Below, in pieces: positions 1-10,828 of a DNA stretch of 64,000 nt. The notes under the pieces are model-generated. The model had not been told where the DNA came from, did no database searches, and saw only the letters and a list, made by a program, of their open reading frames with translations. The stretch comes from Neurospora tetraspora. Taxonomy: Eukaryota; Ascomycota; Sordariomycetes; Sordariales; Sordariaceae. Position 1 is the first letter of the stretch. Every line of letters starts with the position of its first letter. Location of the stretch: the NCBI RefSeq assembly GCF_033439725.1, contig NW_026944383.1, positions 1,054,001-1,118,000 on the forward strand. Direction: 5' to 3'. Position numbers and translations under genes: made by a program.

Positions 1-1847
1 GCAACAAGAATGAAGAGCTTGTACCGGAGCTTTGGAAACGGATGTATGCTTGTACAACTCGTTTGTATTTGGTGTCAACTATTTAAGGGAAAGTGAACGG
101 TTCTCGGTCGACTCTTGATAGCACGAGAGACGGTGACTCGAGGGTGGAGATTCAAGCGGTGAAGATACGATTTCCTTCCGCGGTATGGAGAGTGAACGGA
201 GATCAAAGAGTTCGTGGTCTGGGATGAGCGACTAGAAATGGCAACGTGACTCGTCTAGTGCTTTGCCGCACTTCTCGGTCGTCGAACTTTGTGAAGTTTC
301 GAAAGTCTGATGCTTGCCGACTGGCTACTGTGATGTGTGTAGTCTGAGGTGAAGAGAGATAGGGGAGCAAGGTGAGAATGGGTGTGGGGGAAGTTAAGAC
401 TTCTTATTTGGGCAGGCAACCTCAAGATATCCTCGTGATGAAGAGTATGATGTGAACGAAAATGCACGCACATTTGCATGCAAGATCAAGGAGCGTTGGG
501 AGATGGAGGGGCAAGGCAGGCACACCTGGGTTTGGGACGGCGGGGAGGCGGGGGGGGATGATTGCAAACTAGCGGTATTCGGGCGGCAGATACGGTCAGG
601 GACGCTAGGCTCATGATTGAAGAATAATGACCCGGCGGCACCACCAAAGACGGCGTTTGAACAAACATTGACCATTCAAGAAAGTCGATCATGCTTCGAC
701 GAATTCTCGCCGTGGTGTGCTGTGTGTGATACCAACACCCAAAGACAGCCTTGAGCCCCCAAAAAGGTGACCAGATGCAGGTCCTGTCGCCGGTGGTTGC
801 ATGAATATTGCCCATCAGGCAGCAAAAAACTGTTTCCAGCATCTTGCTGAGACAATTGAGCGCAGACGGGTTTCGAGAATGTGAACTTTGGTGCAGTGTT
901 TGGTGGTTGGGTTGGGCAGTCACACAGTCAGGCTGTTAGCGTCATCACTGCAATCATGCGTCCATTGATCTGAATGAAAGGAAGGTCGACATGAAACAGC
1001 CCGGCCTGGAGCGGCTATCAATCGAGCCTTTCCGCCCAATCACCAGAGAAGGGAAGTGACGCATATGATAAATCGGAAAGATACTTCCCTCTGGTTGGGG
1101 GCAGAGCAATCATACTCGAGAACCCTCATCTTGTCTTTCAAGTCGTACGGAGCAGGAAACTTGGAGTCGTGAATTTCATGACACTCCAAAGTCAACGACG
1201 AAGGGACTGAACAATAAGCCAGAGCGATGATATGAAAGGGTCCAGAACGACGGGAGATCAAGACATCCCCGCTGAGAAAAAGGACCCATAGGCGGGGTCA
1301 AGGCCAGGCTCCATCGGCTGTAACCGTGGCAGGGATTGGCTTAATGAGCAGCCACGTGCAAGGCTATCCAAATGCTTTTGATTGGTCAACCGCGGCCAAA
1401 CAAGCCACATTTACCCGCCACGGATGACGTTGATCTTGACACTGCTGGCACCAGGACGCTAGGGACCATCTTATCTTCACAGCTTACGGCGGGAGCAGGC
1501 CACTCAGTCATCCCTCCCGTCTTCACGTCCAGATCGATTGACCACTGCCCATCTTGGGCGAATAAACAGCCATCCGATCGCAAGTGAGGCAGCCCATTGA
1601 ACAGCTGGCCCTTCAGTTTTGAGTCAGTCTCTATTGAAAGTTTGCCCCGGGAAGAGGTTCCCTCACAGGGCTAGCGGTGTTAGTTGGCTATCCACTTTGC
1701 TTTTGCCGTTGATCTATCTTATCAGACATCATCCTCGAAAACACTCCCTTTCATTTTTCCTATACACCTTCTTTGACTGTCTATCATTAGCTTCATACTT
1801 CCGGACTTACAAGCAGCTACATATCGAGCCACCAAGACTACCTTACG
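1..1847. other. Intergenic, no gene recognised
   Basis: No reading frame here has an ATG start, plausible composition and a recognisable family. Open frames on both strands are short and mostly lack ATG. The last few hundred bases, with pyrimidine-rich stretches around 1730-1800, are probably promoter and 5' leader of the J-domain gene that starts at 1848. Confidence 0.6.
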
Positions 1848-2965
1848 ATGCCTACAGCTCGCCCTCCCAATTACTGTTAGTAAAAGAGACTTCAGCTTCG
1901 TTAATGGACCAAGCGCTCGAGCGGCAAAGCTAGACGCATCGCTAACACATCCTCTGATAGATGCGATCCTAGGGGTTTCTCCAACTGCCTCGACAAATCA
2001 AATCCGCGATGCCTACAAACGGTACGACAACAGTTTTCCTACTCACGACTACAGACTACCCAAATGATGATCACCATCAACTAATAAGTGTCCTGATAAC
2101 GACGACAGCTCCGCCCTCAAGACGCACCCAGACCGCGTAGCAGCCGACGCACCCGACCGCGCCGAGCGCACCCGCAAGTTCCAGCTAGTCAACGACGCCT
2201 ACTACACCCTCTCCGATTCTCTCCGGCGCAGGGAATATGACGAGCAGCGCAAGATCTTCGGCGTCGGCACCGACTACGTCCCACCATCGTCAGCGTCCTC
2301 ATCCTGGGGTGGCAGTACCGCCTCAGGAGGAAGCAGTGGAATGCCAGGCGGCTTCGACAATACCTCCGATCCCTTTGCCGAAGCGGACGCCGGCGCGGAC
2401 GGCGCCGGCACCAGTCCCGCCGGCCAAGCCTTCTCGTGGGCATGGAACTTCTTCACCAAGCAGAACCAGAGCAACAACAACAACAACAACGGCCGCGCGC
2501 AGCAGGACCGCGAGCAAACGCAAAATGAGCAGTTCGCCGATGTCTTCGAGGAGATGCTGCGCGAGGAAGGCATGGCCGAAGCCGACGGCACAAACAGACC
2601 GACGAACAAGTTCTGGAGCTTGTTAGGCGGAATCAGCGGTGGCGCGCTGGGCTTCATCGTCGCGAACGTGCCCGGTCTGTTGGCCGGCGCGGTTGCCGGG
2701 AACAGACTGGGCGCTATCAGAGACGCAAAGGGGAAGAGCGTTTATGCTGTATTTCAGGTAAGTGCCCTGGGTGTGGACTTCTTGAGAGAGGAGGAAGATT
2801 CGGAAGAAGACAGCGGTCTCGATTACGAATGACGTTTGATGATGATCGGGCATTAATTGGTTTTTCCTCTTTTCTTCTTATTCACAGGAACTCCCTCAAG
2901 CCGACAAGACGAGGCTTCTTACCCAGTTGGCGGCCAAGGTGTTCAGCCATACTGTGGGAATCTGA
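1848..2965 (+). CDS. J-domain (DnaJ-type) co-chaperone with glycine-rich C-terminal segment
   Basis: Four exons, 1848-1875, 1961-2021, 2109-2757 and 2888-2965, join into a 271-residue protein with every phase matching. Splicing creates the J-domain start (PNYYAILGVSP) and the helix II-III join AYKR/SALK ahead of the HPD triad at residues 36-38, which stimulates Hsp70 ATPase. A Gly/Ser-rich and Asn-rich linker follows (about 90-160). The C-terminal part has a glycine-zipper-like stretch (GGISGGALGF, then AGAVAGNRLG) that may associate with a membrane. There is no signal peptide and no Cys-rich zinc domain, so it is neither class I nor a luminal ER J-protein. The location and the Hsp70 partner are unknown. 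It is convergent with the ERJ5-type gene downstream. No single continuous frame contains the N-terminal half of the J-domain, so the spliced model is essential. Confidence 0.88.
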
Positions 2966-3417
2966 CCAGCCTCTTCGATCTAGCTGGCGTACGGGGTTGT
3001 TGTTTCTCTTTCGGGTAAATATATACACAGGGTTCATGATTGGTAACGGCTAGGTTTGTTTGTAGTTTTGGCTGGGCTTTCGGGGCAAGTTGATGACTTT
3101 CTACAGAGATTCGATACTGGGTACAGATGCGAAAGAGGGATACGGGTCACAATAACAGACAATCGGAGAAGGAGCGCGCTCGCTTTCTAACTATACCAGA
3201 ATTCTGTGTAAATGGTTCCACTTTGGTTAGCAGCTGGGGCGATTCGAATCCTGACGGGTAGCAATGGCATTCCCACTCACAACTTTTTTCGATTTCATAT
3301 TGACGACAAAAAAAAGTCACAAAGGTCTCGACATGCGTACAAACTCCAAACGACAAAGTGCAAAAAGAAAATCAAGGAAAAAAAGAAACGAGGTGCTTGA
3401 AGCACCTTGTTATTTAC
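2966..3417. other. 3' region between J-domain gene and tRNA-Arg
   Basis: No coding frame is supported. The stretch holds the 3' untranslated region of the J-domain gene and, near its right end, a perfect inverted repeat (3391-3407) and an A7 run (3378-3384). Read on the minus strand, the A run is a T7 that could end Pol III transcription of the tRNA. Confidence 0.6.
3391..3407. repeat. 17-bp palindrome next to tRNA-Arg 3' end
   Basis: Two perfect 8-bp arms (AGGTGCTT and AAGCACCT) flank a single central G. It lies 10 bp beyond the 3' end of the minus-strand tRNA and just before the T7 run on that strand. It could fold in the trailer transcript. Function unknown. Confidence 0.6.
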
Positions 3418-3488
3418 GATCCACCCAGGGGTCGAACCTGGAACCTCCTGATTCGTAGTCAGACGCTCTGCCATTGAGCCAGCGGACC
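3418..3488 (-). tRNA. tRNA-Arg (anticodon ACG)
   Basis: Read on the minus strand, the cloverleaf is complete. A 7-bp acceptor stem (GGTCCGC with GTGGATC, two G-T wobbles) is followed by a D arm GCTC/GAGC and an anticodon stem TCTGA/TCAGG around loop CTACGAA, giving anticodon ACG. The T arm is CCAGG/CCTGG with the usual TTCGACC loop. There is no intron and CCA is not encoded. The A of ACG is normally deaminated to inosine, reading CGU, CGC and CGA. The length of 71 nt is normal. It lies between two convergent protein genes. Confidence 0.96.
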
Positions 3489-3638
3489 ATATGGAATTGT
3501 TGAGGTTGTTGCCAGGATGCCATGACTATAAACCTCCGAGTGGTCACTGCGCCACGAGGAAACTAATAGCTGCGATCAAGGCCATCAACATGTCGTCTAA
3601 AGACTACCTTACTTGTCCACTATATAGCTGTCTCTCTC

Positions 3639-3658
3639 AAAAAAAAAAAAAAAAAAAA
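3639..3658. repeat. A20 homopolymer
   Basis: Twenty consecutive A residues between the tRNA-Arg and the 3' end of the ERJ5-type gene. No flanking duplication or retrotransposed sequence was seen, so it is recorded as a simple repeat. Confidence 0.8.
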
Positions 3659-3771
3659 CACGATAGTCCTTTCTTTCTTGTAACCAAAATGACTTGTCTA
3701 GCCTTCTTTTCTTTTCCCCATCAGGGATCAACTACCCATCCCCTTTTAACATACATCCCTTACTAAGCCGT

Positions 3772-5390
3772 TTACCTCTTCTTATTCTTGCGCTTTCCAG
3801 TCTTGTTACCACCCTGCTGCTTCTGGCTTCCCGTAGACTTGGCCTGTCCCAGCTCATCTATGCTCTTCTCCAACAGCTCAAAGTCCTCGGCAGAGTCTGT
3901 GGTGCTCGGCGTGGCCTTGCCGGGCTCCGAGTCGTCATCGTGGTCGGAGCCGCCGGCGACTTCCTCGTACTCTCCTTCGGCAAGGTCGTCGTCGTCGGCG
4001 TTGTTGCGCTTCTTGGAGAACAGGCGGCCGATGGTGAGGCCGTAGACGAAGAGGGGGAGGCGGACGATGGCGGTGTCGGAGACGGTTGGGCGGTGGAGTT
4101 CGTTGGGCTGTTGGGAGTATCGGTTAGTAACTTGTGCTTGGTCGTCTTTGTGGGAGAAATAATGGAAAACTTACGTCAAGCAGATACTCAGCCGTGTTAC
4201 CCTCCTCGTCCTCCTGCTCGAGGTACACATCCCCCAAAGAGTCCACGACAAGAACCTTGCCGTTCTCGGCAACGACCCTCTTCTTGGTGCCAGTCGGTCC
4301 GCTGCCCTGGGCCGCAGGCTGGGGGGTGGCCGAGCCGGAGGCGGAAGCAGAAGCGGAAACGGCAGCGGCTTGCTGGCCGCGGCGGCCACGGCGGCTGGTG
4401 GTCTTCTGGCTGCTGTCCTTCTCCTTCTTGGCGTCGCGCTCCTGCATCCTGCGCATCTTGCGGTTCATGGGGATGATGTTCCCGTCTTCGTCCTCCATCA
4501 TCTGCGGCTGAGCGGGCGGGGGAGGAGGAGGAGGAGGAGCGGCAACAGGGGCGGCGGCATCGACACCGGGGATGTTGAGGTTCTCGCCCCAAGCGGCATG
4601 GCGGGCAAACTTGATGTACCGCTCGACGAACTCGCGCTGGCGCTTCCAGCTCATGTAAAGGGCAAGGTAGTGGGCCGCGCCGCCGGCGAAGAGGAAGACG
4701 CCCGTGATGGCGGTGCCGAGGCCGGGGCGGTAGCGGTTGTAGTAGTACTCGGTTCCCTTCCACGTGGGGAAGCCGTTGCTGAGGAAGTGGTCGTAGCGGT
4801 CGCGCATAGGGCCGCGGAGGATGTTGGTGACGATGGACAGGCGGGCCTGGCGGTCCGAGGCGCGCTTGACGGCGGCCTTGACCTCGGCGGTGGTGGGAGG
4901 CTTGATCACCTGCGAAATCGGCTTGCCGCCGGTCTGCTGCTGCAGCTTGGCTTTCTCCTTTTGGGCCTTGACACGCTCGGCTTGGAGCTGCTGCTTGACC
5001 TTGTCCGGGTGCAGCTGGCGGGACTTCTTCTTGTAGGCCTTGTTGATGTCATCGAGACTGGCGGACTTGCTGACGCCGAGGAACTCGTAGAAGGTGACGT
5101 CGGGGCCCTCGTGGGCAATGAGCTCGTCGCGGACTCGGAAGATTTCGCGGTCTATGTCGTACAAGACTATGTTAGACTGGGGAGGTCCTTTTCTCTACAT
5201 CTTCATGTGTAGCCATCCGCCATCATCGCCTATCCCAGCTTGTGTCGTGCAGGGATCGCCAGCACATTTGTTCACCCGGGGGAACTTTTGAGACCGTTGG
5301 GAGAGTGGATGACTTGCCTTCCTTGGACCACGCTGCCGTGAGCGGCGTCAATAAGGCCAAAAGGCCGAGGGATAGCGCCGAAAATCTCAT
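3772..5390 (-). CDS. ERJ5-type ER membrane J-domain protein
   Basis: Three exons on the minus strand, 5390-5318, 5151-4175 and 4107-3772, give 461 residues. Exon 1 encodes a signal peptide (MRFSALSLGLLALL, then TPLTAAWSKE), the usual start of fungal ERJ5 proteins. The first intron has a GC donor (GCAAGT) and ends ACATAG; this joins WSKE to DREIF, the expected family sequence. The luminal J-domain follows (FYEFLGV, HPD at 72-74), then a hydrophobic segment (about GTAITGVFLFAGG) and a long charged cytosolic tail with a Pro run and acidic, Lys-rich ends. The family helps BiP-dependent folding in the ER. An apparent start inside exon 2 is only open frame running into the intron. The second intron (4108-4174) is GT-AG. 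The gene is convergent with the first J-domain gene. Confidence is high for the family and good for the first exon. Confidence 0.88.
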
Positions 5391-5842
5391 GATTGCATTA
5401 TTGTCTGGCGTTGAACACCGGCGCTCCTGTCGTGCTCAGGCAAAGGGAGGATGTTAGAAAATGCCAGCGGCTTGTTTTAAAAGTTTCAGGGGACACCTTT
5501 TGCACGATTGGGCCAATGTAACCACTGCATCGTATTGGCTTGGCGGGGTTTTAAACAGAAGGCCAGCTGGCATCCAGCAGTTGCTTTGTCCGCCGTTTAG
5601 ACGAAAAAGTTGAAGGGTTAGGGTTTGAAGTGGTTGCCGAAAACAAGGCAAGTGTAAACCATGACTTCACTCCCTCAACACTCGGCTTTGAAAGCTTCTG
5701 TAGAAAAAGCTGTATTCACTTTTGAGTACCGATGCTTCGGGGACCTTCTGCCTAGGCTATATACACCAAGATGGTTTGTTTGGGCTACCTTTTGGTTCAA
5801 AAAGTCATAGCCAGTCGTCGGGAAGCTCGCTGGCCCTTGTCC
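5391..5842. other. Promoter/leader of ERJ5-type gene and 3' region of NLR-like gene
   Basis: No gene is supported. Both neighbours are on the minus strand, so this stretch should hold the promoter and 5' leader of the ERJ5-type gene at its left end and the 3' untranslated region of the NLR-like gene at its right end. Confidence 0.55.
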
Positions 5843-8219
5843 TCAGTCAACCCACGAGCCCGGGATGGCAAGGGGCGGGTCTTCAACCAGCCTCCAGAAG
5901 TCCTCCACAAAGTCTTCGACGAAAGGATCCCAGAAGAAAACCCAATCCTCAGGTTGTGGGCCGTAAGTAAACCCCGTAAGAAAAAGCACGGTATACGCGT
6001 GCCTATCTTGACCAACATCTCTGAACAATCCTACCCTCTGAGTCTGGTACCACTCCTGTATCTTCCCTTGACGGAATTGTTTGAATGTCTTCATCTCAAT
6101 TTTCCCGTAATTCTTCAAGTCTATACCACCCGACTGCAGGTATTTGAGCCAATATCTGGTCATCCTCTGAGAATGCTGACGCTGTATCCTTTGGACTTCG
6201 CCAAGCGGAATGCAGCAGCAACTGGTCTCCAGGATCACCCAGAAAAGGGCCGAGATCTCGGACTGAGAAGACCTCCAGGAGATGTGTTCAGGATCACAAA
6301 TGGAAGCCAAGTCTCGAACGAGATCATGATAGAAAGACCATCGTACTTTGTTCTCTGTCCAACGTACTTGGTTCTCTGCCCAGCTGTTCCCGGGCAGATA
6401 ATCATGAGCGGCGACAGTCCAGACAGACGCAAGAAAACTCCATACCGTTATCTCGCCAGGGGGCTTCCATCGTACGGCTGTGGTAAGCAGGTCGCCTGCT
6501 GATAGACTGTGGTCTCCCCACAAGAGCCGCCTGAGGACCTTCGGGTGTATAGTGATATGAAAATCATTGATGGCAGCGGTGACAACGCTCAGCCTCCGAC
6601 TGAGTTTCCAGGTTGGAAGCTCTGGGGCATATACCCTGACATATATGTCAAAAATTTCAGGAACCTCTAAAATCAGAACTAAATGGTTGTAAAATCCGGC
6701 CCGGTTCTCTTCATCCTGAAGGATGTCAGAAAGAGAGAGCGATGGAGAGTCAAGTTTGGCCAGGACTTTGTGAAGATCATCCGGAAGTTCGCCTTTTGAT
6801 ACCAGATGATGGTAAGCCTCCTCTCGTTGTGTTGTAGTCAAACGTGGTCGTGGTGTTCTCGGGCCAACGGTAGAGACCAATATATAATAAAAAAAGTGAT
6901 CGGTATATTTTTCCCGATGGTCATTCGATATTGTTGGGTCGACACCCAACTTTATGAGCCATTCAATATCTTCAAGGTTCACGACTTTCCTATTTCTCCT
7001 GCCCTCGGCGACCTGCATAATGGTTATTTGGATGATGGAGTCGTAATGTCTGAGTCGAACTTACAATATGAAGTAGCGTGCTACCTTGTTCACTCAAACT
7101 AAACGGCGTGGCGAGTCCTTGAGAAAAGAGCTTCTTGAGCTCGACAATATTTCCGTCTTCTGCGTATTTGTACACAGGCGAGGACTTAGATACCACCACG
7201 TACTGTTTCAGATGGGTTCTCCAGCCCGAAGATGCAGCGGAGACATGAAACTCCCATGCTTTATTCAACAACCAATTTGGGAGTCATAGAAGAAATCGAT
7301 ACTCTATGCATAGCACATCAGCATTCCCCCGTGACCAAGCCCCTCGTGGCTATCGTTGTTGGTGACCTACCTTGAGCAGTGGACTCAGAAATAACCTGGT
7401 CTTCCCACTCCGAGTAATTGTACCTCAGAAGACCGAGAAGATTCCTCTCATAGTTGGTGCGGTATCTTGCACGCTTAACTCCAGTGTCGTAGTCGCTCGG
7501 CAATTTTTTGCTTTTCCGAACTACTTGCTGATAGTGCTCAGGGGGCTTTCCTTCTTCGATCTCGAGAGTGTGTGTATTTGCATTTACCAATGTTGTACTA
7601 CTGGACGTCAAAGCAAGAGCTTTCGTAACCGAAACCATGATGAACTCTGGCTGTCGCATTATCAAGGACCTACACCGTTGATCTAATTAGAGCCAAGAAC
7701 AAACACCTTATTTTCTCCGGGTAAAAATGAGAAAGAGGGAAAAAAAAAACCTGGTTTCACCCACGTTGTGTACACCTGGTGAGCCAAAGACAAGAGTTGA
7801 AAAGCATTCTGCAATCGCATCTCATACTTGGCAAGAGTGTCCTTCTTCAACACTACTGCCACCTTCCCCATCAGACGCTTTCGCTTCCTGGACGATTCGA
7901 TGTCCACAGACAGATCCCGAACAATATTCTCCAGGTCCTTGCATGCCATCTGGCATTGCTGAATAGCCAGCGGGCTCGGGGATGGGCGGTGCGGCTGACC
8001 AGCGGCACTATAGTGTAGTGAATTGCTGTTTCCTATCGTCTCCATCTCGTTGACGATAGTGCCCAAGATGCTCAGGTGATTCATGATGTATTGGATCGTT
8101 TCGGGGACGTCTTTGATCTCTTGCCAGAGCCCATTGAGTTTTATGGCAACTGCTCCGACTGAACCGGCGAGCTGCGCGATTGCGATCCCGCTGGATACGA
8201 TGCCTATGACTTCGGCCAT
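5843..8219 (-). CDS. NLR-like fungal protein: helical N-terminal domain with ankyrin-like region
   Basis: Four exons on the minus strand, 8219-7765, 7669-7371, 7258-7065 and 7012-5843, give 705 residues with consistent phases. Residues 1 to about 150 (MAEVIGIVSSGIAIAQLAGS and following) form the all-helical N-terminal domain found at the head of many fungal STAND/NLR and ankyrin proteins (PigL_N or HeLo-like type). The middle contains the linker typical of these proteins (AWEFHVSAASSGWRTHLK, PVYKYAEDGNIVELKKLFSQG). One or two degenerate ankyrin-like units follow (STLLHIVAEGR, IKLGVDPTISND). I see no NACHT or NB-ARC P-loop. The last 350 residues match nothing I know. Such proteins are linked to non-self recognition and cell death, but a role here is inference. 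The first donor (GTGGGT) is the least certain boundary. A broken glycoprotein gene lies divergently upstream. Confidence 0.75.
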
Positions 8220-8220
8220 G

Positions 8221-8237
8221 GTAGGTAGGTAGGTAGG
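8221..8237. repeat. GTAG/TAGG microsatellite at NLR-like gene start
   Basis: About four tandem GTAG units lie immediately upstream of the ATG of the NLR-like gene, in its 5' leader. The same TAGGTAGG core recurs in other intergenic stretches of the window. Confidence 0.8.
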
Positions 8238-8431
8238 CAAAGACTCGATTTGAAGACAAGAAAACGAAAGTCAAAGTAAAAAAGACTGACTAAATCGCCA
8301 ACTTCGACACGAAGTGAGGAGAAATTGTTGCAAAGGAAGAAAATTGAGGAGTTACACACGACAGAGGTTGGGCATCGTCTCTGGTTGCCTCTGGCGGCTC
8401 AGCTTCAGGCGATCGTGACCGGGGCACTAGG

Positions 8432-9480
8432 ATGCTTGGCATTTGTCACGTCAACCTTCCACGCCCTCCTCCTTCAAGTTCCCCTCCTCCTTTCTCTTCA
8501 CCTCTTCACAAACCTCCCTCTCACCCAAGCCCAAACCCGAACCAGAACCACCACGTCCACAGCAGCAATAGCCAACTCCAAAGGCCAGACCACCCTCATC
8601 AGCATCCCTCCCCTAGAAACCTTACCACCCGAAATCGGTCTTTACGGTTCCATCGTCCGCGGCGACGCCTCTGAGACTGTTTACAACCTTGCTTGTCTCG
8701 GTGGCAGTCGCATAAACAACACCGATAATGATGATGGCAAGCCCAAGCCCATTGATTACTGCACCTTGCTCTGGGGAAGCTTGCCGGTCCAGGTCCAGGA
8801 GCAGTCAATTTTGAAACGGGAGGGTATACAAAGGGAACGACGACTTGGATGGAATATGATAATACGCATTTACATGAGGTGGTAAGGAAGACTGCCCGAT
8901 GATGGGGGGCCGGAGAGGGTGGTTGATGGTGCTACGTATGTGTTACCCCTGTTTATTTTTCTTCGATTTTTCTTTTGTGTTATCCCCAAAGTATGTCCAA
9001 GCATATTTCCCCTTCCCACCACTTCCTACGCCCTCAATACAAGCCAGATCGGCTTAGCAAAGTTACCTACTCGGGCAGGTAAATCGTACTAAAAAAGCTA
9101 ACGATTAAACAGAACAGCAAAAGCAATCTGCACCTTCCCACCCCAACCCCCACGCCTCCAACCTCCAAGTGACCACCTGCAACGGCACCATCGCCCTCGA
9201 CTACGCCTACAAGCGCGTTTTCAACACCACCTCCACCGTGACGGACTCGACTTTGACATGGCACGAGACTTTGGTCAGGACGATGAGGGCGGAGGAGGGT
9301 TGGTCACTGGTGCCGGTTACTGTTACGGCTGGGTGGGAGAATTTGCCTGCTAGTACAGGTAACGGGTCGGAGGGATGTGACACTACCAGCTCCGAGGGAG
9401 GTGGCTCCCCAGCGAGACCGAGGGCGACGGAGGGGGCGATGATGGCCGGGGTTGTTGGTGGTGTTGCTGTTCTGTTGTGA
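8432..9480 (+). pseudogene. Broken GPI-anchored glycoprotein gene (VTVTAG family)
   Basis: Parts of a common fungal secreted GPI-protein family appear in order: a hydrophobic leader (FHALLLQVPLLLSLHLF), a Thr-rich start, ETLPPEIGLYGSIVRGDAS, a Cys-containing region, then VTTCNGTIALDYAYKR, SLVPVTVTAG and a C-terminal hydrophobic GPI-type tail (AMMAGVVGGVAVLL) ending at 9480. They are not in one frame. No ATG is in frame with the leader. The frame changes once between DYCTL (about 8765) and AGPGPGAVNFETGG, and again before PDDGGPERVVDG (about 8890-8925). A likely intron runs from GTATGT near 8936 to the AG at 9112. No choice of introns seen by eye rescues all breaks. It could be a decayed gene, or a real gene with base errors in the assembly. 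It is divergent from the NLR-like gene. Confidence 0.6.
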
Positions 9481-10267
9481 TTTGGGTGAGGTTACCTCTA
9501 TGAACGGTTTTTGAGGTCTCCGGATGAAGGCCAACGAAGGGATGGGAGGTAGCATGTGAAGTAAGAAAATTAAAACTCGATTTGATTTGCTTGGGTGCGA
9601 GTGTTTGTGCAGTGTCTGTCGAGGCTAGTTCGCGATCGAAAAACCGCGATGCGCAAGTATCTCGGTGCGCCCTTCATCCTCGTCAGCCTTGTAAGGCGCT
9701 TTCGAACTTTAGAACATTCTGCATTGAAACGGCCCCGTTGTTTGATTCGGAAATCGGGATGTAATTGGAAACACAATCGCAAGGCAGATTGGTTCCTGGC
9801 CGCCGAAACGGCCGGCCGCTGGGCATTGCGGCTGTGCGACCCTGGTTCCCATTCCTCCGGACCACTTCCCCGGGCCTCCCTTCACTCCTCGCTACACAGT
9901 ATCTCATTGACGCCGCCAGCATGAAACAGCAAGAAACGACTTATCGATGATTGAGCAATCAACCTTCTTTGTGGTACCCTTTCAATGATTGGTCATCAAC
10001 GGCAACGGAAGAAACAGATGACACCGACAAGAAGATTTGTTCAACTCTCTCGATCTCGGCCCTTTTTGCTTCGAAACTGTCAGATATCTGAACTACCGAG
10101 TCCACGCTCACAACCCAATACTTTCTCTCGCCATCCCACGTTACCCAGCCGCAACCTTGCTGACATGATTCCTTGATCGAACACTAGATTGCGTCCTCTG
10201 CATCTTTATCTCTCGAGGGCACCAGCGGACCCAAACCCTTCAACTCCCTCCACCAGGGCTCAGTTCT
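9481..10267. other. Intergenic, no gene recognised
   Basis: Open frames here are short, overlap on both strands and show no recognisable family. I see nothing else in this stretch. Confidence 0.55.
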
Positions 10268-10684
10268 CTAACTGATCTTCTTCTCCCAATCTTCCAGCGT
10301 TTGTGCACTGAACGTGTTCTTACAGATGGTCGACCAATAATAGTGACGCCCTTTGCAAGTGCAAGGCGGAGTCGTAGTTGTAGTGTCTCTATTGCTGCCA
10401 CCACTGCTTGTGGTGGTTGTGGTCGTGATAGCGCTCGTGCTGGCGGGAGTATTTGAGCTCTTGATGGTCGAGGAACCGGAGCTGGTGGAGGAGGACTCGG
10501 TTGGGGAGTAGGGGCAGGACATTGTGGTGACGGCGAAGTTGCTAAGCACGATACCCAGTTTGGACGGTATTTTAAGCCTCGGAGGAAGATACTTTGAGTT
10601 CGTGGATGCAGTTCGGCTCCAGACGACCAACAGATTGTAGGATATATAACCAACAGCCGCCGGAGTCGATGTCGGCAACCGCAT
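10268..10684 (-). CDS. Possible small Ser/Thr-rich protein, unsupported
   Basis: An ATG-started frame of 138 codons reads into a Ser/Thr-rich stretch (SSSTSSGSSTIKSS, then a Thr run) followed by four Cys in a short tail (PCTCKG, STICKN). The composition resembles the Thr-rich part of secreted fungal proteins, but there is no signal peptide and overlapping frames are also open. It is divergent from the ankyrin gene that starts at 10829. No function is proposed, and it may be a chance frame. Confidence 0.25.
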   Translation of the reverse strand: MRLPTSTPAAVGYISYNLLVVWSRTASTNSKYLPPRLKIPSKLGIVLSNFAVTTMSCPYSPTESSSTSSGSSTIKSSNTPASTSAITTTTTTSSGGSNRDTTTTTPPCTCKGRHYYWSTICKNTFSAQTLEDWEKKIS

Positions 10685-10828
10685 AGAAGAACAAAGGCCG
10701 AGCTCGTCCTTTGCTTCTGCGCCTCGCCGACCGTGCAGACAGCGACGATAAAAACTGCAAACAAGCTCTCAAACGAAGGCGCCGACGCGCCTGTGCCAAC
10801 ATACACCAGAACCGACACCGACGGGTTC

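Noticed and set aside
3639-3658. A20 run as a retrotransposition tail
   Set aside because: No target-site duplication or retrocopied sequence next to it; treated as a simple homopolymer.
5101-5164. Apparent ERJ5 start at a TTG codon in exon 2
   Set aside because: The frame there is intron read-through; the signal-peptide exon at 5390-5318 explains the family N-terminus.
4370-5212. 280-codon plus-strand frame opposite the ERJ5-type gene
   Set aside because: Antisense shadow, Leu/Val/Gly/Ala-rich, no family.
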